A stretch of 64,000 bases of DNA from Lachnospiraceae bacterium RM5 (GCA_900110975.1 FOFK01000005.1:162184-226183); one strand, 5' to 3'. Positions 53,881 to 63,284 are shown, counted from the first letter of the stretch. The notes: generated from the sequence alone by a model not told the origin. Numbers and translations: made by a program.

Positions 53881-54074
53881 CTTTTTATATAAGATATTCA
53901 AATAAATCCTTAAAAGATCTTGATAATATCTGGGAAGAAATATTTAAAGCATCAAAAAATTTAAACATTACAGAAAAATACATTTCAGAATTATTAGATA
54001 AAAATTCTATACTAGTAGATAGAATTTTATTTAGCAAGTGTGATTATATAAAAAAAATTGCAATTATCATCTGA
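53877..54074 (+). pseudogene. ParE/RelE-type toxin with an internal deletion
   Basis: The first 45 residues match the start of ParE-family toxins (TFYIRYSNKSLKDLDNIWEEIF...ITEKYISELLDK). The next residues, LVDRILFSKCDYIKKI, match the very end of the family, where full toxins have V[D/Y]RVL[F/Y]GRRDY. About 35 residues of the central beta-sheet core (PxxG and Y/F-rich strands) are missing, in frame. The product is 65 aa instead of about 100 and is probably inactive. Reading continues to a normal stop at 54074. A possible short hairpin (54062-54085) and a terminator follow. Confidence 0.75.
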
Positions 54075-54096
54075 TGATGATAATTAAGTTAACATT

Positions 54097-54130
54097 CAAA
54101 AAAGCGCTACCCTCAGGTAACGCCTTTTTT
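54097..54130. terminator. Bidirectional terminator between the toxin remnant and HTH2
   Basis: GCGCTACC (54104-54111) pairs with GGTAACGC (54116-54123) with one mismatch and a CTCA loop. A6 precedes it and T6 follows it. Confidence 0.88.
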
Positions 54131-54140
54131 CTTTAAACCT

Positions 54141-54602
54141 CTATTCCTGTACTCCACAGCTCCTCAAAACTTCCATACCGTTCTTTTTTAACAATTCATT
54201 TACATCAAGAATATCTCCGGGTCTTTCATTAAATACCAGCATAAGCAATGCATCTCTTGGAATCTTTGAATATAACTCCGGCATTCCATATATCCTTAAT
54301 GCCTTTTGTGTTTCTTCTAATGTCAACCCTGCTGCATAACATATTCTTAAAATAATATCTCTCTGTCTTGTTCTTTTTTCTCCGGATATCAGCTTATATC
54401 CATATCTTTCAGGAATATCTGCCTTTAAAAAGATTGTCTGTTGCGATATTTTTTTTGTTTTAAACAAAGGTTTAACATATTCAGAAAAAGCTTTATCATT
54501 CTCTATCATATTGCCCTTGTTCACTTCATAGTATTTTTTAAAATCCCTTACATGAACATTTTCCAAAGTTTTTTCTAATTCATATGTCGACTTTTCATCC
54601 AT
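54141..54602 (-). CDS. Atypical HTH (XRE-like) regulator HTH2
   Basis: 153 aa. The central region is a lambda-repressor-like fold: FKTKKISQQTIFLKADIPERYGYKLISGEKRTRQRDIILRICYAAGLTLEETQKALRIYGMPELY. It ends in a helical tail with RDALLMLVFNERPGDILDVNELL. The layout and the LxxxETxxxLxxxG pattern are shared with HTH1 at 48933-49493. This type is widespread in Lachnospiraceae and may work with kinases or membrane sensors. Its upstream inverted repeat, TACCAC-N7-GTGGTA, is a candidate autoregulatory site also found before the zinc-ribbon operon. It shares a terminator with the toxin remnant. Confidence 0.8.
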   Translation of the reverse strand: MDEKSTYELEKTLENVHVRDFKKYYEVNKGNMIENDKAFSEYVKPLFKTKKISQQTIFLKADIPERYGYKLISGEKRTRQRDIILRICYAAGLTLEETQKALRIYGMPELYSKIPRDALLMLVFNERPGDILDVNELLKKNGMEVLRSCGVQE

Positions 54603-54643
54603 CTTTTTATATACACCTGCCTTAATAAATTAACTCATTAAAC

Positions 54644-54691
54644 ATAGTATATCACAGATTTTTTTCGCAAATTACCACCTTGATAGTGGTA
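54644..54691 (-). promoter_or_regulatory. HTH2 promoter region with TACCAC-N7-GTGGTA inverted repeat
   Basis: TACCAC (54673-54678) and GTGGTA (54686-54691), spacer CTTGATA. On the minus strand TACTAT (54649-54644) lies 23 nt downstream. The site ends at the stop codon of the ABC permease gene (54692) and could also form a weak 6-bp hairpin, but no T-run follows. Confidence 0.65.
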
Positions 54692-56023
54692 TTATTTCTT
54701 TTTCTTAAACTTATTAAACAAGCCACTACCCTTTAAAAATACTCTCATTTCATATACTTTTCCTGTTATTATCATAAGTATAACTGTTGAAATAATAAGG
54801 ATAAGTGTAGCTAATATGTTTTGCCACGCACTGCCATCACCAAAAATTATATTCCCCGGCAATATAAATGGTGAACAAAATGGTATGTATTTTCCATACT
54901 CAATAAGCTCATTTTTCTCAAGAAGAATGCCAAAATACATTGAGAAAAATCCAAGCATTATCAGAATATTAAATAGACCTACAACTGATGATATTTCTTC
55001 CGGTTTGCCTATAAACGAACCAAAAAGTCCTGCAATTACACAGAAAAATAAGAATCCAAGGCAAACTATTAAAGTTGCAAGAATAATTCGTTTTGCTGAA
55101 AATGCATCAAGCACGCCAAATCCTTTAAGTCCGTCTATTGCTTCATATAAAGGATTTTTAAAGTCACCAATAACTGACTTTGCCACATTATTTCCAAATC
55201 TGAAACCAAAAATAATGCATACAATCCATGTAATAAATTCTATTATGGAACAAAATGTTAATGCAAGGATTTTTCCTGAAACTAAAGCAACAGCCGAAAC
55301 ATTTGTAAGCATATATTCCATAAGCTTGGAAGCTTTTTCACTTACAATATTCTTACAAATGGTCTGACCATAGAATATAAGCATGAAGTATAAAATAAAT
55401 CCGATACACATTGGGAATAAAAACTTAAGTATTTCTGAGGATTCCTTTATATTCTTTTCTGTTTCATCTATAATTCCGGACTTAACAACAACAGGCATGG
55501 CAAGGCTCATAAACTGTGCGTCTGTAATACCTTCCATATTGTTGTATTTCACATAATCAAACACTCTTTCAATATCATTACCAACTCTTGTAGCATCAGA
55601 ATTTTTTAATTTTCCCTCTTTAAAATATTTAACCTTAATAACATACTCATCATCATCTTTATTCTTCTCAAATACCGTCAAAAGAGCATTCTTTTTATCA
55701 ACAGTTACTTTTAATTCAGCATCTTTGATGTCCATATCATCCAGGTAAACAATTTCTAAATTTTTATATTCTTTTGAAAGAGTCTTTATTACATCAATAT
55801 TTACATTTCTTAAATCGTCATTTTTGTTTAAAACATAAATCTTCTCTACATCTACCTTTTTTGTAGTTTTCTTAGCTATTAAAAAGTTAGATCCAAAAGC
55901 AAGAAAAAATGCAAGAACACTAATAACAATAAAGGTTATAAAAAAACTTTTCTCTTTTATTGTACTTTTGAGTGTAAAGTTAAATACCTTGCCTACACCC
56001 TTAAAATATCTGTCTTTATTCAC
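54692..56023 (-). CDS. ABC-2 type exporter permease (NatB-like), second copy
   Basis: An N-terminal membrane helix (FFITFIVISVLAFFLAFGSNFLI), an extracytoplasmic domain of about 140 aa (residues 45-190), then five or six helices (LFPMCIGFILYFMLIFYG, ALVSGKILALTFCSIIEFITW...). This is the layout of NatB-type sodium exporters and of ABC2_membrane_3 proteins. SEKASKLMEYMLTN is the conserved cytoplasmic motif. The start is a GTG at 56023 with AAGGGGG upstream, overlapping the first permease by 8 nt. Two unequal permeases with one ATPase suggest a heterodimeric exporter. Confidence 0.9.
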   Translation of the reverse strand: MNKDRYFKGVGKVFNFTLKSTIKEKSFFITFIVISVLAFFLAFGSNFLIAKKTTKKVDVEKIYVLNKNDDLRNVNIDVIKTLSKEYKNLEIVYLDDMDIKDAELKVTVDKKNALLTVFEKNKDDDEYVIKVKYFKEGKLKNSDATRVGNDIERVFDYVKYNNMEGITDAQFMSLAMPVVVKSGIIDETEKNIKESSEILKFLFPMCIGFILYFMLIFYGQTICKNIVSEKASKLMEYMLTNVSAVALVSGKILALTFCSIIEFITWIVCIIFGFRFGNNVAKSVIGDFKNPLYEAIDGLKGFGVLDAFSAKRIILATLIVCLGFLFFCVIAGLFGSFIGKPEEISSVVGLFNILIMLGFFSMYFGILLEKNELIEYGKYIPFCSPFILPGNIIFGDGSAWQNILATLILIISTVILMIITGKVYEMRVFLKGSGLFNKFKKKK

Positions 56024-57419
56024 TTTTTTTACCCCCTTTTCTGTTATCTTTTATAAGTCCTATAATATCCTTAAATTTAAGTCTTGCACCATTATATAAT
56101 ATAAGATATTCAAACAATCCTGATGTTATTTTTAAAAATATTAAAAATACAACTAAGCCTGTCACAAAGGATATAAGCCCAAATAATAAGCTTATTTTTC
56201 CTGTTATAATAAACAATGGCGTAATATATGGTGATGACAAAGGACAAAGAAGTATAAATATATCAAACACACTCTTTGTATATGACTTCATCAATAATAC
56301 CATCGCAAGATATACACCAACTATGGAAAAGAATGAATAAACCTGGGTTGTTTCTTGTAACTGTTCCACTCTTGAAGCGGTAGAGCCAATAATTGCCGCA
56401 ATGGTTGTATAGAAACATATTCCTACAAAAATTATCAATACAGCAATAATAATTCCAGGTACGGTAATATTTTCTTTAAAAATATCAAGATGCAATCCTT
56501 TTATAATATTTACATCATCCGCAACAAAAATCTTATAAGAAATCATAAATGCTATAGCATATAAACACATCTGGGTAAGTACAGAGCATACTGCCGCAAA
56601 TATTTTACCTGCAATTAAAATTACAGGTTTTGTACTTACAAGAAGGTACTCAATAACCTTTGTTGATTTTTCAGTAACAATAGACGATGTAATACTCTCT
56701 CCTGCCATAATAAAAATAATAATACAAACCATAAAAATAATATAACAAAAGAAACTTTCTTCCATGAGATTCTTACTATATTTATGGGTTTTAGCCTCTT
56801 TAACCAGTTCAATTTCAGATATATCAAGACTTACATCTTTCTTTGCCATCTCAACCCATTTTGCATCAATTTTATTTTTATCAATCTTTAACTTATTAAA
56901 AAATTCTAAAAAATCATCTTCAAAACCTTCAAATTCCATAACTCCTATTACAGAATCTTTACTTTTACTAACTTTTATCACATACCCCTTTGATGGATCA
57001 ACATCTACACTTACAAATAAAGTTTTCTTTAATGCAGAATCACTTTCTTTCTTTGCATAGTCCTTTAAATTTTCCCCATTATTAAGAATCTTTATTTCCA
57101 CGTTTTTATAGAGGTCATACTTATTCTTAAAATTATTTAAATCATTTTCATCTATATCAAAACCAATTTTTGATTCATCAGATAAAAAATATATTTTTTC
57201 AACCTTTGATGAATCCCTTGAAAGTACACTTTTCTTATTTCCCTTAAGTCCGCTGCTTACCGGTATAAAAAGCATAAATACAAGAAGTGAAATAAGAGTA
57301 GATATAATAAAACTCTTTGATTTTACAGTCTGAACATAGTTAAATGAAAAAACCTTAAATATTGATGAAAAGATATTATCTGAGCTATTTAAATTATTAT
57401 TAGTATTATTCTTCTTCAC
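56016..57419 (-). CDS. ABC-2 type exporter permease (NatB-like), first copy
   Basis: Same layout as the next gene: an N-terminal helix after FNYVQTVKSKSFIISTLISLLVF, an external domain of about 170 residues, the motif VTEKSTKVIEYLLVSTKPVILIAGKI, and further helices up to residue 450. The first residues are Asn-rich. The start is a GTG at 57419 inside the last codons of the ATPase gene (14-nt overlap, GGAG 9 nt upstream). Sequence similarity to the second permease indicates an old duplication. Confidence 0.9.
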   Translation of the reverse strand: MKKNNTNNNLNSSDNIFSSIFKVFSFNYVQTVKSKSFIISTLISLLVFMLFIPVSSGLKGNKKSVLSRDSSKVEKIYFLSDESKIGFDIDENDLNNFKNKYDLYKNVEIKILNNGENLKDYAKKESDSALKKTLFVSVDVDPSKGYVIKVSKSKDSVIGVMEFEGFEDDFLEFFNKLKIDKNKIDAKWVEMAKKDVSLDISEIELVKEAKTHKYSKNLMEESFFCYIIFMVCIIIFIMAGESITSSIVTEKSTKVIEYLLVSTKPVILIAGKIFAAVCSVLTQMCLYAIAFMISYKIFVADDVNIIKGLHLDIFKENITVPGIIIAVLIIFVGICFYTTIAAIIGSTASRVEQLQETTQVYSFFSIVGVYLAMVLLMKSYTKSVFDIFILLCPLSSPYITPLFIITGKISLLFGLISFVTGLVVFLIFLKITSGLFEYLILYNGARLKFKDIIGLIKDNRKGGKKSE

Positions 57420-58338
57420 CTTGTTCTTCTCCTACTTTCTCAACAAATATTTCATGTAATGATGGTTCTCTAAGCTCAAATTTTATTATTCCAAGTTCAT
57501 TTGAAATAATATCCTTTAATAGATTATCAGCCTGTTTTTCATCATCAATATGTAACTGTATCTCATTTGGAGTCTGGTTCTTAATTTCAATATTATTACT
57601 CTTGATATATGGCAATATATCTTTTTCAGTTTTAACAAGTAAATTATTTCTGCCATATCCTTTTTTAATTTCATTCAAATCACCTGATAATACAGTATTT
57701 CCCTTTGATAAAATAACAATGTCACTACAAAATTCTTCAATTGTAGCCATCTGATGACTGGACATAATAATATATTTGCCCTTCTGAATTTCATCTCTTA
57801 TTATTTCTTTAAATATATCTGTATTTACAGGATCCAAACCACTAAGTGGTTCATCAAGTACAATAAGCTTAGGATCTGATAATAATGCTGCCATTAACTG
57901 AACTTTCTGTTGATTTCCTTTAGATAACTGTTCTGCGTTTTTAGAAGTTTTCTTTTTTCCTGTAGGATAAATATATTCATCAAGCTCTAATTTTTCTGAC
58001 CATTCTTTTATTCTCTTTTTTGCCACATCCTTTGGTACATTTCTTAAATTAGCAAAATACATAAGCTGGTCCATAATTGTATATTTAGGATATAAACCTC
58101 TTTCTTCTGCAAGATATCCGACATTAACTTCTCTTGCATTAAATTCTTTACCATCCCATAATACTTTTCCTCCATTCTTAGCAAGCATGCCAAGAATCAT
58201 TCTTATGGATGTTGTCTTTCCTGCACCATTTGTTCCAAGAAGTGCAAATACACCACCATCTTTCATTTCAAAAGAAAGGTCATTTACTACAGTTTTATCA
58301 CCATAGATTTTCTTTAAATTTGTTACTTCTAATGCCAT
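57406..58338 (-). CDS. ABC transporter ATP-binding protein (NatA-like)
   Basis: Walker A GTNGAGKTTSIR, signature LSKGNQQKVQLMAALL, Walker B LIVLDEPLSGLDP, H-loop SSHQMATIEEFC. The C-terminal 80 residues form the small extra domain seen in NatA-type exporters. The class exports Na+, drugs or peptides. GGAGG lies 6 nt before the ATG. It follows the metallophosphoesterase gene closely (17 nt), so it may share its promoter. Confidence 0.93.
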   Translation of the reverse strand: MALEVTNLKKIYGDKTVVNDLSFEMKDGGVFALLGTNGAGKTTSIRMILGMLAKNGGKVLWDGKEFNAREVNVGYLAEERGLYPKYTIMDQLMYFANLRNVPKDVAKKRIKEWSEKLELDEYIYPTGKKKTSKNAEQLSKGNQQKVQLMAALLSDPKLIVLDEPLSGLDPVNTDIFKEIIRDEIQKGKYIIMSSHQMATIEEFCSDIVILSKGNTVLSGDLNEIKKGYGRNNLLVKTEKDILPYIKSNNIEIKNQTPNEIQLHIDDEKQADNLLKDIISNELGIIKFELREPSLHEIFVEKVGEEQGEEE

Positions 58339-58355
58339 TTTCTACCTCCATTATT

Positions 58356-59015
58356 TTATGCCTTAAATTCATTAATTTGTTCTCGTCTTTTAAAGTCAAC
58401 TTCTATCCATTCATTAAGCGTTAATGGTACATAATCAGAAAACATACAAAAACAATTTATCATATTACATGGAACATTCTTTTCTTCCCCTGTATCTTTA
58501 TCATTCATTTTTGTATTTCTGGTAATATTAATTAACCCATTAATAATAAGCTCATCTCTTGTATTATGAACATGACCATATAACATATATGTTATTGGTG
58601 CACCCTTTTTGGTTACCTTATACTGTCCGTTATAACATGCTATAGGATAATGGGAAAGTATCACTTTTCTGCCATTATCACGAATTTCAGCATAAGGTTT
58701 TATCCATTCAAAAAGTTCCCTGTCAAAATTTTTATTTTTTAAAAATTTATCATGATTTCCTTCAATAAGATACTTCTTCCCCTTCAGTCTTTTAAGTATA
58801 TTTTCTGTATCTTCTGCTTTAGATATGGAAAAATCACCAAGTATATATATTTCATCTCTTTCATTAACATTTTCATTCCAGATTTCTATCAGCTTTTCAT
58901 TCATTACTTCATAATTTTCAAAGCCTCTCATATCCATACTGCGATTTAAATTATTATGAAAAAAATGAAGATCGGCTATATATAATTTTCTTGGTGGTAC
59001 TCTTTTGCTTCTCAT
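58356..59015 (-). CDS. Calcineurin-like metallophosphoesterase
   Basis: Metal-site motifs in order: YIADLHFFHNN (D-x-H), YILGDFSI (GD), YLIEGNHDKF (GNHD), ILSHYPIACYNG and YGHVHNT. Soluble, 219 aa. Similar small phosphoesterases in Clostridia act on unknown phosphodiesters. GAGGAG precedes the ATG. It starts the exporter gene cluster, and the upstream neighbour is the hydrogenase operon terminator. Confidence 0.9.
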   Translation of the reverse strand: MRSKRVPPRKLYIADLHFFHNNLNRSMDMRGFENYEVMNEKLIEIWNENVNERDEIYILGDFSISKAEDTENILKRLKGKKYLIEGNHDKFLKNKNFDRELFEWIKPYAEIRDNGRKVILSHYPIACYNGQYKVTKKGAPITYMLYGHVHNTRDELIINGLINITRNTKMNDKDTGEEKNVPCNMINCFCMFSDYVPLTLNEWIEVDFKRREQINEFKA

Positions 59016-59067
59016 TTATACATTCTCCTCAATCAATAAAATAAATGATAAATTAAATATTTTTAAC

Positions 59068-59099
59068 AAAAAGGGGTAGCAAAAGCTACCCCGAAAAAA
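59068..59099 (-). terminator. Terminator of the hydrogenase operon
   Basis: GGGGTAGC (59073-59080), loop AAAA, GCTACCCC (59085-59092), flanked by A5 and A7, so that T runs follow on either strand. The minus-strand direction fits the hydrogenase operon. Confidence 0.92.
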
Positions 59100-59115
59100 A
59101 TTATTATATTAATAA

Positions 59116-60891
59116 TTATTTTTCATCAACAGGATTAAATCCTTCTCTTGCAGCATATGATGTATGTAATAACTCATGAGCTTTATGAGAATTTGGCTCT
59201 CCTAAGAATTTATCATATAATTCTTTAATCTGTGGATTGTTATGAGACTGTCTGATAACCTGTCTTTCATCTTCAGAATAAAGAGCATTTGCTCTCTTTT
59301 CTTTATATGTATCTAAGATATCATCATCTTCATTTGGTAAGAAGCAGCTTCTTACATATGGCTGACCACCACCATTGATACATCCACCAGGACAACCCAT
59401 TATCTCAATAAAGTGATATTTAGATTTTCCTTCTTTGATTTCATCTAATAAAACTTTAGCTGATTTCATTCCTGAAGCTAATGCTACATTTACAACTGTA
59501 CCATTAATATCAATTGATGCTTCTCTGATTCCGGCTTCATGTCCACGAACTTCTTTGAATTCGATTCCTTCTTTTTCTTTACCTGTGAGTTTGAAATAAA
59601 CTGTTCTAAGAGCAGCTTCCATAACACCACCTGTAACACCAAAGATAACACCGGCTCCTGTATAATCTCCCATGATATCCTGATCCCATTCTTCATCTGG
59701 AAGTTTGTTGAATAAGATACCACTTCTCTTAATCATTCTTGCAAGTTCTCTTGTTGTAATAACTGCATCTACATCAGCTATTCCATTAACCTTTTCCTGC
59801 TCTCTTTCTTTCTCGAATTTCTTAGCAACACAAGGCATAACAGATACAACAAATACATCCTTAGGATCAATACCATTCTGCTCAGCCCAGTAAGATTTAA
59901 TTACTGCACCCTGCATCTGATGAGGTGACTTACATGATGAAAGATGAGGTAATAAATCACCATAATTATATTCAGCATAGTTAATCCATCCTGGAGAACA
60001 AGATGTAATCATTGGAAGAACTCCACCATTTGTAAGTCTTCCAAGAAGTTCTGTTCCTTCTTCCATAATTGTTAAGTCAGCACCAAAGTTTACATCATAA
60101 ACTCTTTCAAAACCAAGTCTTCTAAGTGCTGCAATCATCTTACCTGTAACAGGTGTTCCAATTGGATATCCAAATTCTTCACCAAGAGCAGCTCTTACAG
60201 CAGGTGCTGCCTGAACGATAACATGTTTTCCACTCTTGAAAGCTTCATCAATCTTTGTGATTTCTGAATTTTCCATAAGTGCTCCTGTAGGACATACGTT
60301 TACACACTGTCCACACTGGATACATGGTGAATCTGCAAAACTTCTGTCTTCAGCTGGTGCAACAAAAGTTTCAAATCCTCTGTTTTCAAATCCAAGAATA
60401 CCAAGTCCATGAGCATTCTTACATCTTTCGATACATCTACCACATAAAATACATTTTGTAGTATCTCTTACTAAACCTGGAGCAATTCTATCGATATGAG
60501 GTTCTGACATACTTCCTTTGAACATATCGTCTCTTGCACCTGTAAGATAAGCAACGTTTAAAAGTTCACACTGTCCGTTCTTATCACACTGCTGACAATT
60601 TTTATTGTGGTTTGATAATAATAATTCTACGCTTGCTCTTCTTGCTTCTACAGCTGCAGGTGTAGAAATCTTAATTTCCATTCCTTCTGCTACCGGATAT
60701 ACACAACTTGCAACAAGACCTCTTGCTCCTGTTACTTCAACAAGACAAACACGGCATGAACCCTGGTTGCATTCTCCGTGATTAAAAGCACATAATGAAG
60801 GTATCTCATATCCGCAAGCCTTAGCTGCTTCAAGGATGGTTAATCCTTCTTCTACCTGATAGGAAATTCCCTCGATTTTAATATTAACCAT
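59116..60891 (-). CDS. hydA: NADH-dependent [FeFe]-hydrogenase catalytic subunit
   Basis: Group A hydrogenase, 591 aa. A [2Fe-2S] ferredoxin domain is first (CAFNHGECNQGSCRVC...ASC). A His-ligated cluster (NHNKNCQQCDKNGQCELL) and two [4Fe-4S] motifs (CILCGRCIERCKNAHG, CIQCGQCVNVCPTG) follow. The H-cluster domain has TSCSPGWINY, MPCVAKKFEKERE and MGCPGGCINGGGQPY, all cysteines intact. A C-terminal small-subunit segment closes the protein. It oxidises NADH and reduced ferredoxin to evolve H2 with its two partners. GGAGG precedes the ATG. It is the last gene of the operon. Confidence 0.97.
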   Translation of the reverse strand: MVNIKIEGISYQVEEGLTILEAAKACGYEIPSLCAFNHGECNQGSCRVCLVEVTGARGLVASCVYPVAEGMEIKISTPAAVEARRASVELLLSNHNKNCQQCDKNGQCELLNVAYLTGARDDMFKGSMSEPHIDRIAPGLVRDTTKCILCGRCIERCKNAHGLGILGFENRGFETFVAPAEDRSFADSPCIQCGQCVNVCPTGALMENSEITKIDEAFKSGKHVIVQAAPAVRAALGEEFGYPIGTPVTGKMIAALRRLGFERVYDVNFGADLTIMEEGTELLGRLTNGGVLPMITSCSPGWINYAEYNYGDLLPHLSSCKSPHQMQGAVIKSYWAEQNGIDPKDVFVVSVMPCVAKKFEKEREQEKVNGIADVDAVITTRELARMIKRSGILFNKLPDEEWDQDIMGDYTGAGVIFGVTGGVMEAALRTVYFKLTGKEKEGIEFKEVRGHEAGIREASIDINGTVVNVALASGMKSAKVLLDEIKEGKSKYHFIEIMGCPGGCINGGGQPYVRSCFLPNEDDDILDTYKEKRANALYSEDERQVIRQSHNNPQIKELYDKFLGEPNSHKAHELLHTSYAAREGFNPVDEK

Positions 60892-60909
60892 ATTCTCTCT
60901 ACCTCCACC

Positions 60910-62793
60910 TTATTTCTTCTCTATTGCGCCAACTCTACATGTATTTATGCAGGCACCGCATTTAACGCATTTACTTGTATCAATACTAAATGAAGCCAAT
61001 TTATGACCTTCTGGAGTATAATCAGTTCTTGTAATACATCCTGCAGGACATCCCTTAGCACAAAGACCACATCCAACACACTTATCCTGGTCGATATGAT
61101 ATTCCATAAGGTTTTTACAAACGTGAGCTGGACATTTCTTATCAACAATGTGTGCTAAATATTCATCTTTAAAATGTTTAAGAGTTGATGTTACAGGGTT
61201 TGAAGCTGTCTGACCAAGAGCACATAATGAATTAGCTTTAACTGTTTTACTAAGTTCTTCTAATTCATCAAGGTCTTTCATTGTTCCCTGACCATCTGTA
61301 ATCTTTGTAAGGATTTCAAGCATACGCTTTGTTCCTATACGACACGGAGAACATTTACCACATGATTCATCACAGATAAATTCCATATAGAATTTAGCAA
61401 CGTCAACCATACAGTTATCTTCATCCATAACGATAGCTCCACCGGAACCCATCATAGAACCTTTCTGTACAAGGTTATCAAAATCAATAGGTTCATCTAA
61501 GAACTCTTCTGTAAGACATCCACCTGATGGTCCACCAGTCTGGATAGCTTTAAATTTCTTACCGTTTGGAATTCCACCACCGATATCATAAATAAGTTCT
61601 CTTAAAGTTGTTCCCATTGGAACTTCTACGAGACCTACGTTATTTACTTTTCCACCAAGGGCAAATACTTTTGTTCCCTTAGAGTTTTCTGTTCCAACGC
61701 TTGCGAAATTCTCTGCACCTTCTCTTAAGATGTAAGGGATACATGCAAGTGTTTCAACGTTGTTAATAATAGTTGGTTTTCCCCAAAGACCTTTAACAGC
61801 TGGGAAAGGTGGTCTTGGTCTTGGCATACCTCTCTTACCTTCGATAGAGTTAAGAAGTGCTGTTTCTTCACCACAAACGAAAGCTCCTGCACCTAAACGA
61901 AGGTGGCAGTCAAAGCTGAATCCTGTTCCCATGATATTTTCGCCAAGAAGACCAACTTCTTTAGCCTGTTTGATAGCGATTTTTAATCTGTTTACAGCGA
62001 TTGGATATTCAGCACGAACATAGAAATATCCGTTCTTTGCACCGATTGCATATCCGGCGATAACCATACCTTCGATAACACCTAAAGGATTACCTTCTAA
62101 GATACTACGATCCATGAATGCTCCCGGATCACCTTCATCACCATTACATACAACATATTTATCTTCACTTTCAACATCATATGCAAATTTCCATTTACGT
62201 CCTGATGGGAATCCGGCACCACCACGTCCTCTGATTCCTGATGCTAATACTTCATTAATAACATCTTCTCTTGACATAGATAAAGCTCTCTTTAATCCTT
62301 TGAAAGCTCCCATACCAAGTGCTTCGTTAATATCTTCAGGATTGATAACACCACAACCATGAAGAGCAACTCTTCTCTGTTTTTTGTAGAAATTAATATC
62401 TTCCTGTTTAGATACTTTTTCTCCTGTTGAAGGCTCAACATATAAAAGTCTTTCAACAACAGTATTATTAATGATATCTGATTCAACGATTTCTTCAACA
62501 TCATCAATATTTACAAGTCTGTATAATGTATCTTCAGGGAATATTTTTACGAATGGTCCCTGTGAACAGAATCCAAAACATCCTACCTGATTTACAGTAG
62601 CCTTATCATCTACGCCTTTTTCTTTAAGTACAGTTTTGAATTTTTCCATGATTTCTTTGGAATTACTTGATAAACATCCTGTACCACCACATAAAACGAT
62701 ATGTCTTTTTCCATCATTTCCTGAAAGTTTGTCTTCAAGATTCTTTGAACAGACATCGCTCTGCTTTTCCATAGCTTCAACTGAATCTATCAT
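60910..62793 (-). CDS. hydB: Hydrogenase subunit HydB (NuoF-like flavoprotein)
   Basis: Binds FMN and NADH and links them to the iron-sulfur chain. A thioredoxin-like [2Fe-2S] domain comes first (GGTGCLSSNS, VGCFGFCSQGP). The NuoF core has GRGGAGFPSGRKW (NADH), GDEGDPGAFMDR, and CGEETALLNSIEGKRGMPRPRPP. A [4Fe-4S] site (SCGKCSPCRIGTKRML) and two C-terminal ferredoxin motifs (CVGCGLCAKGCPAG, CVKCGACINTCRVG) follow. 627 aa is as expected for the bifurcating type. The ATG overlaps the HydC stop by one base. GGAGG lies 10 nt upstream. Confidence 0.96.
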   Translation of the reverse strand: MIDSVEAMEKQSDVCSKNLEDKLSGNDGKRHIVLCGGTGCLSSNSKEIMEKFKTVLKEKGVDDKATVNQVGCFGFCSQGPFVKIFPEDTLYRLVNIDDVEEIVESDIINNTVVERLLYVEPSTGEKVSKQEDINFYKKQRRVALHGCGVINPEDINEALGMGAFKGLKRALSMSREDVINEVLASGIRGRGGAGFPSGRKWKFAYDVESEDKYVVCNGDEGDPGAFMDRSILEGNPLGVIEGMVIAGYAIGAKNGYFYVRAEYPIAVNRLKIAIKQAKEVGLLGENIMGTGFSFDCHLRLGAGAFVCGEETALLNSIEGKRGMPRPRPPFPAVKGLWGKPTIINNVETLACIPYILREGAENFASVGTENSKGTKVFALGGKVNNVGLVEVPMGTTLRELIYDIGGGIPNGKKFKAIQTGGPSGGCLTEEFLDEPIDFDNLVQKGSMMGSGGAIVMDEDNCMVDVAKFYMEFICDESCGKCSPCRIGTKRMLEILTKITDGQGTMKDLDELEELSKTVKANSLCALGQTASNPVTSTLKHFKDEYLAHIVDKKCPAHVCKNLMEYHIDQDKCVGCGLCAKGCPAGCITRTDYTPEGHKLASFSIDTSKCVKCGACINTCRVGAIEKK

Positions 62794-63284
62794 TATGCCT
62801 GGCCCTCCTCTTCTTTTTTATACTGGTCGATAACATCCTGTACCATTGCTGGAGTCATCTTAGGATAAACCTTACCATTAATTGATACAGCTGGTGCAAT
62901 ACCACAAGCACCAATACAACGAAGGGCATCAAGTGTGAAAAGTCCGTCCTTTGTAGTTCCGCCCGGCTTTATTTCTAATATCTCTGCAAATTTATCAATA
63001 ACCTGCTGAGCACCTTTAACGTAGCATGCTGTTCCTAAACAACATCCAATTACATATTTTCCCTTTGGAGTAAGAGAAAAGAATGAATAAAAAGTAACAA
63101 CACCATATATTTCTGCAACAGAAATACCTGTTTTTTCAGATACAATTTCCTGAACCTCAAGAGGAATATAGCCATATTCATTCTGAATATCACTAAGTAT
63201 CATCATAAGAGGTGTATTCTCATTTGTGTATCTGTCACAAATTTCCGTAATTTTATTAACGGCAGCTTCATTAAGCTTACACAT
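62793..63284 (-). CDS. hydC: Hydrogenase subunit HydC (NuoE-like)
   Basis: A [2Fe-2S] thioredoxin-like subunit with four cysteines: CLGTACYVKGAQ and DALRCIGACGIAPAVSING. The N-terminal helical bundle is typical of NuoE. 163 aa is normal. GGAGG lies 9 nt before the ATG. First gene of the operon, with a consensus promoter and a leader of about 60 nt. Confidence 0.96.
   Translation of the reverse strand: MCKLNEAAVNKITEICDRYTNENTPLMMILSDIQNEYGYIPLEVQEIVSEKTGISVAEIYGVVTFYSFFSLTPKGKYVIGCCLGTACYVKGAQQVIDKFAEILEIKPGGTTKDGLFTLDALRCIGACGIAPAVSINGKVYPKMTPAMVQDVIDQYKKEEEGQA

Noticed and set aside
53454-54689. Attachment-site pair of a mobile element flanking the toxin-antitoxin and HTH2 genes
   Set aside because: The two copies of CACCTTRATAGTGG sit at a matched distance before -10-like hexamers of two minus-strand genes, and no integrase is present. 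An operator explanation fits better.
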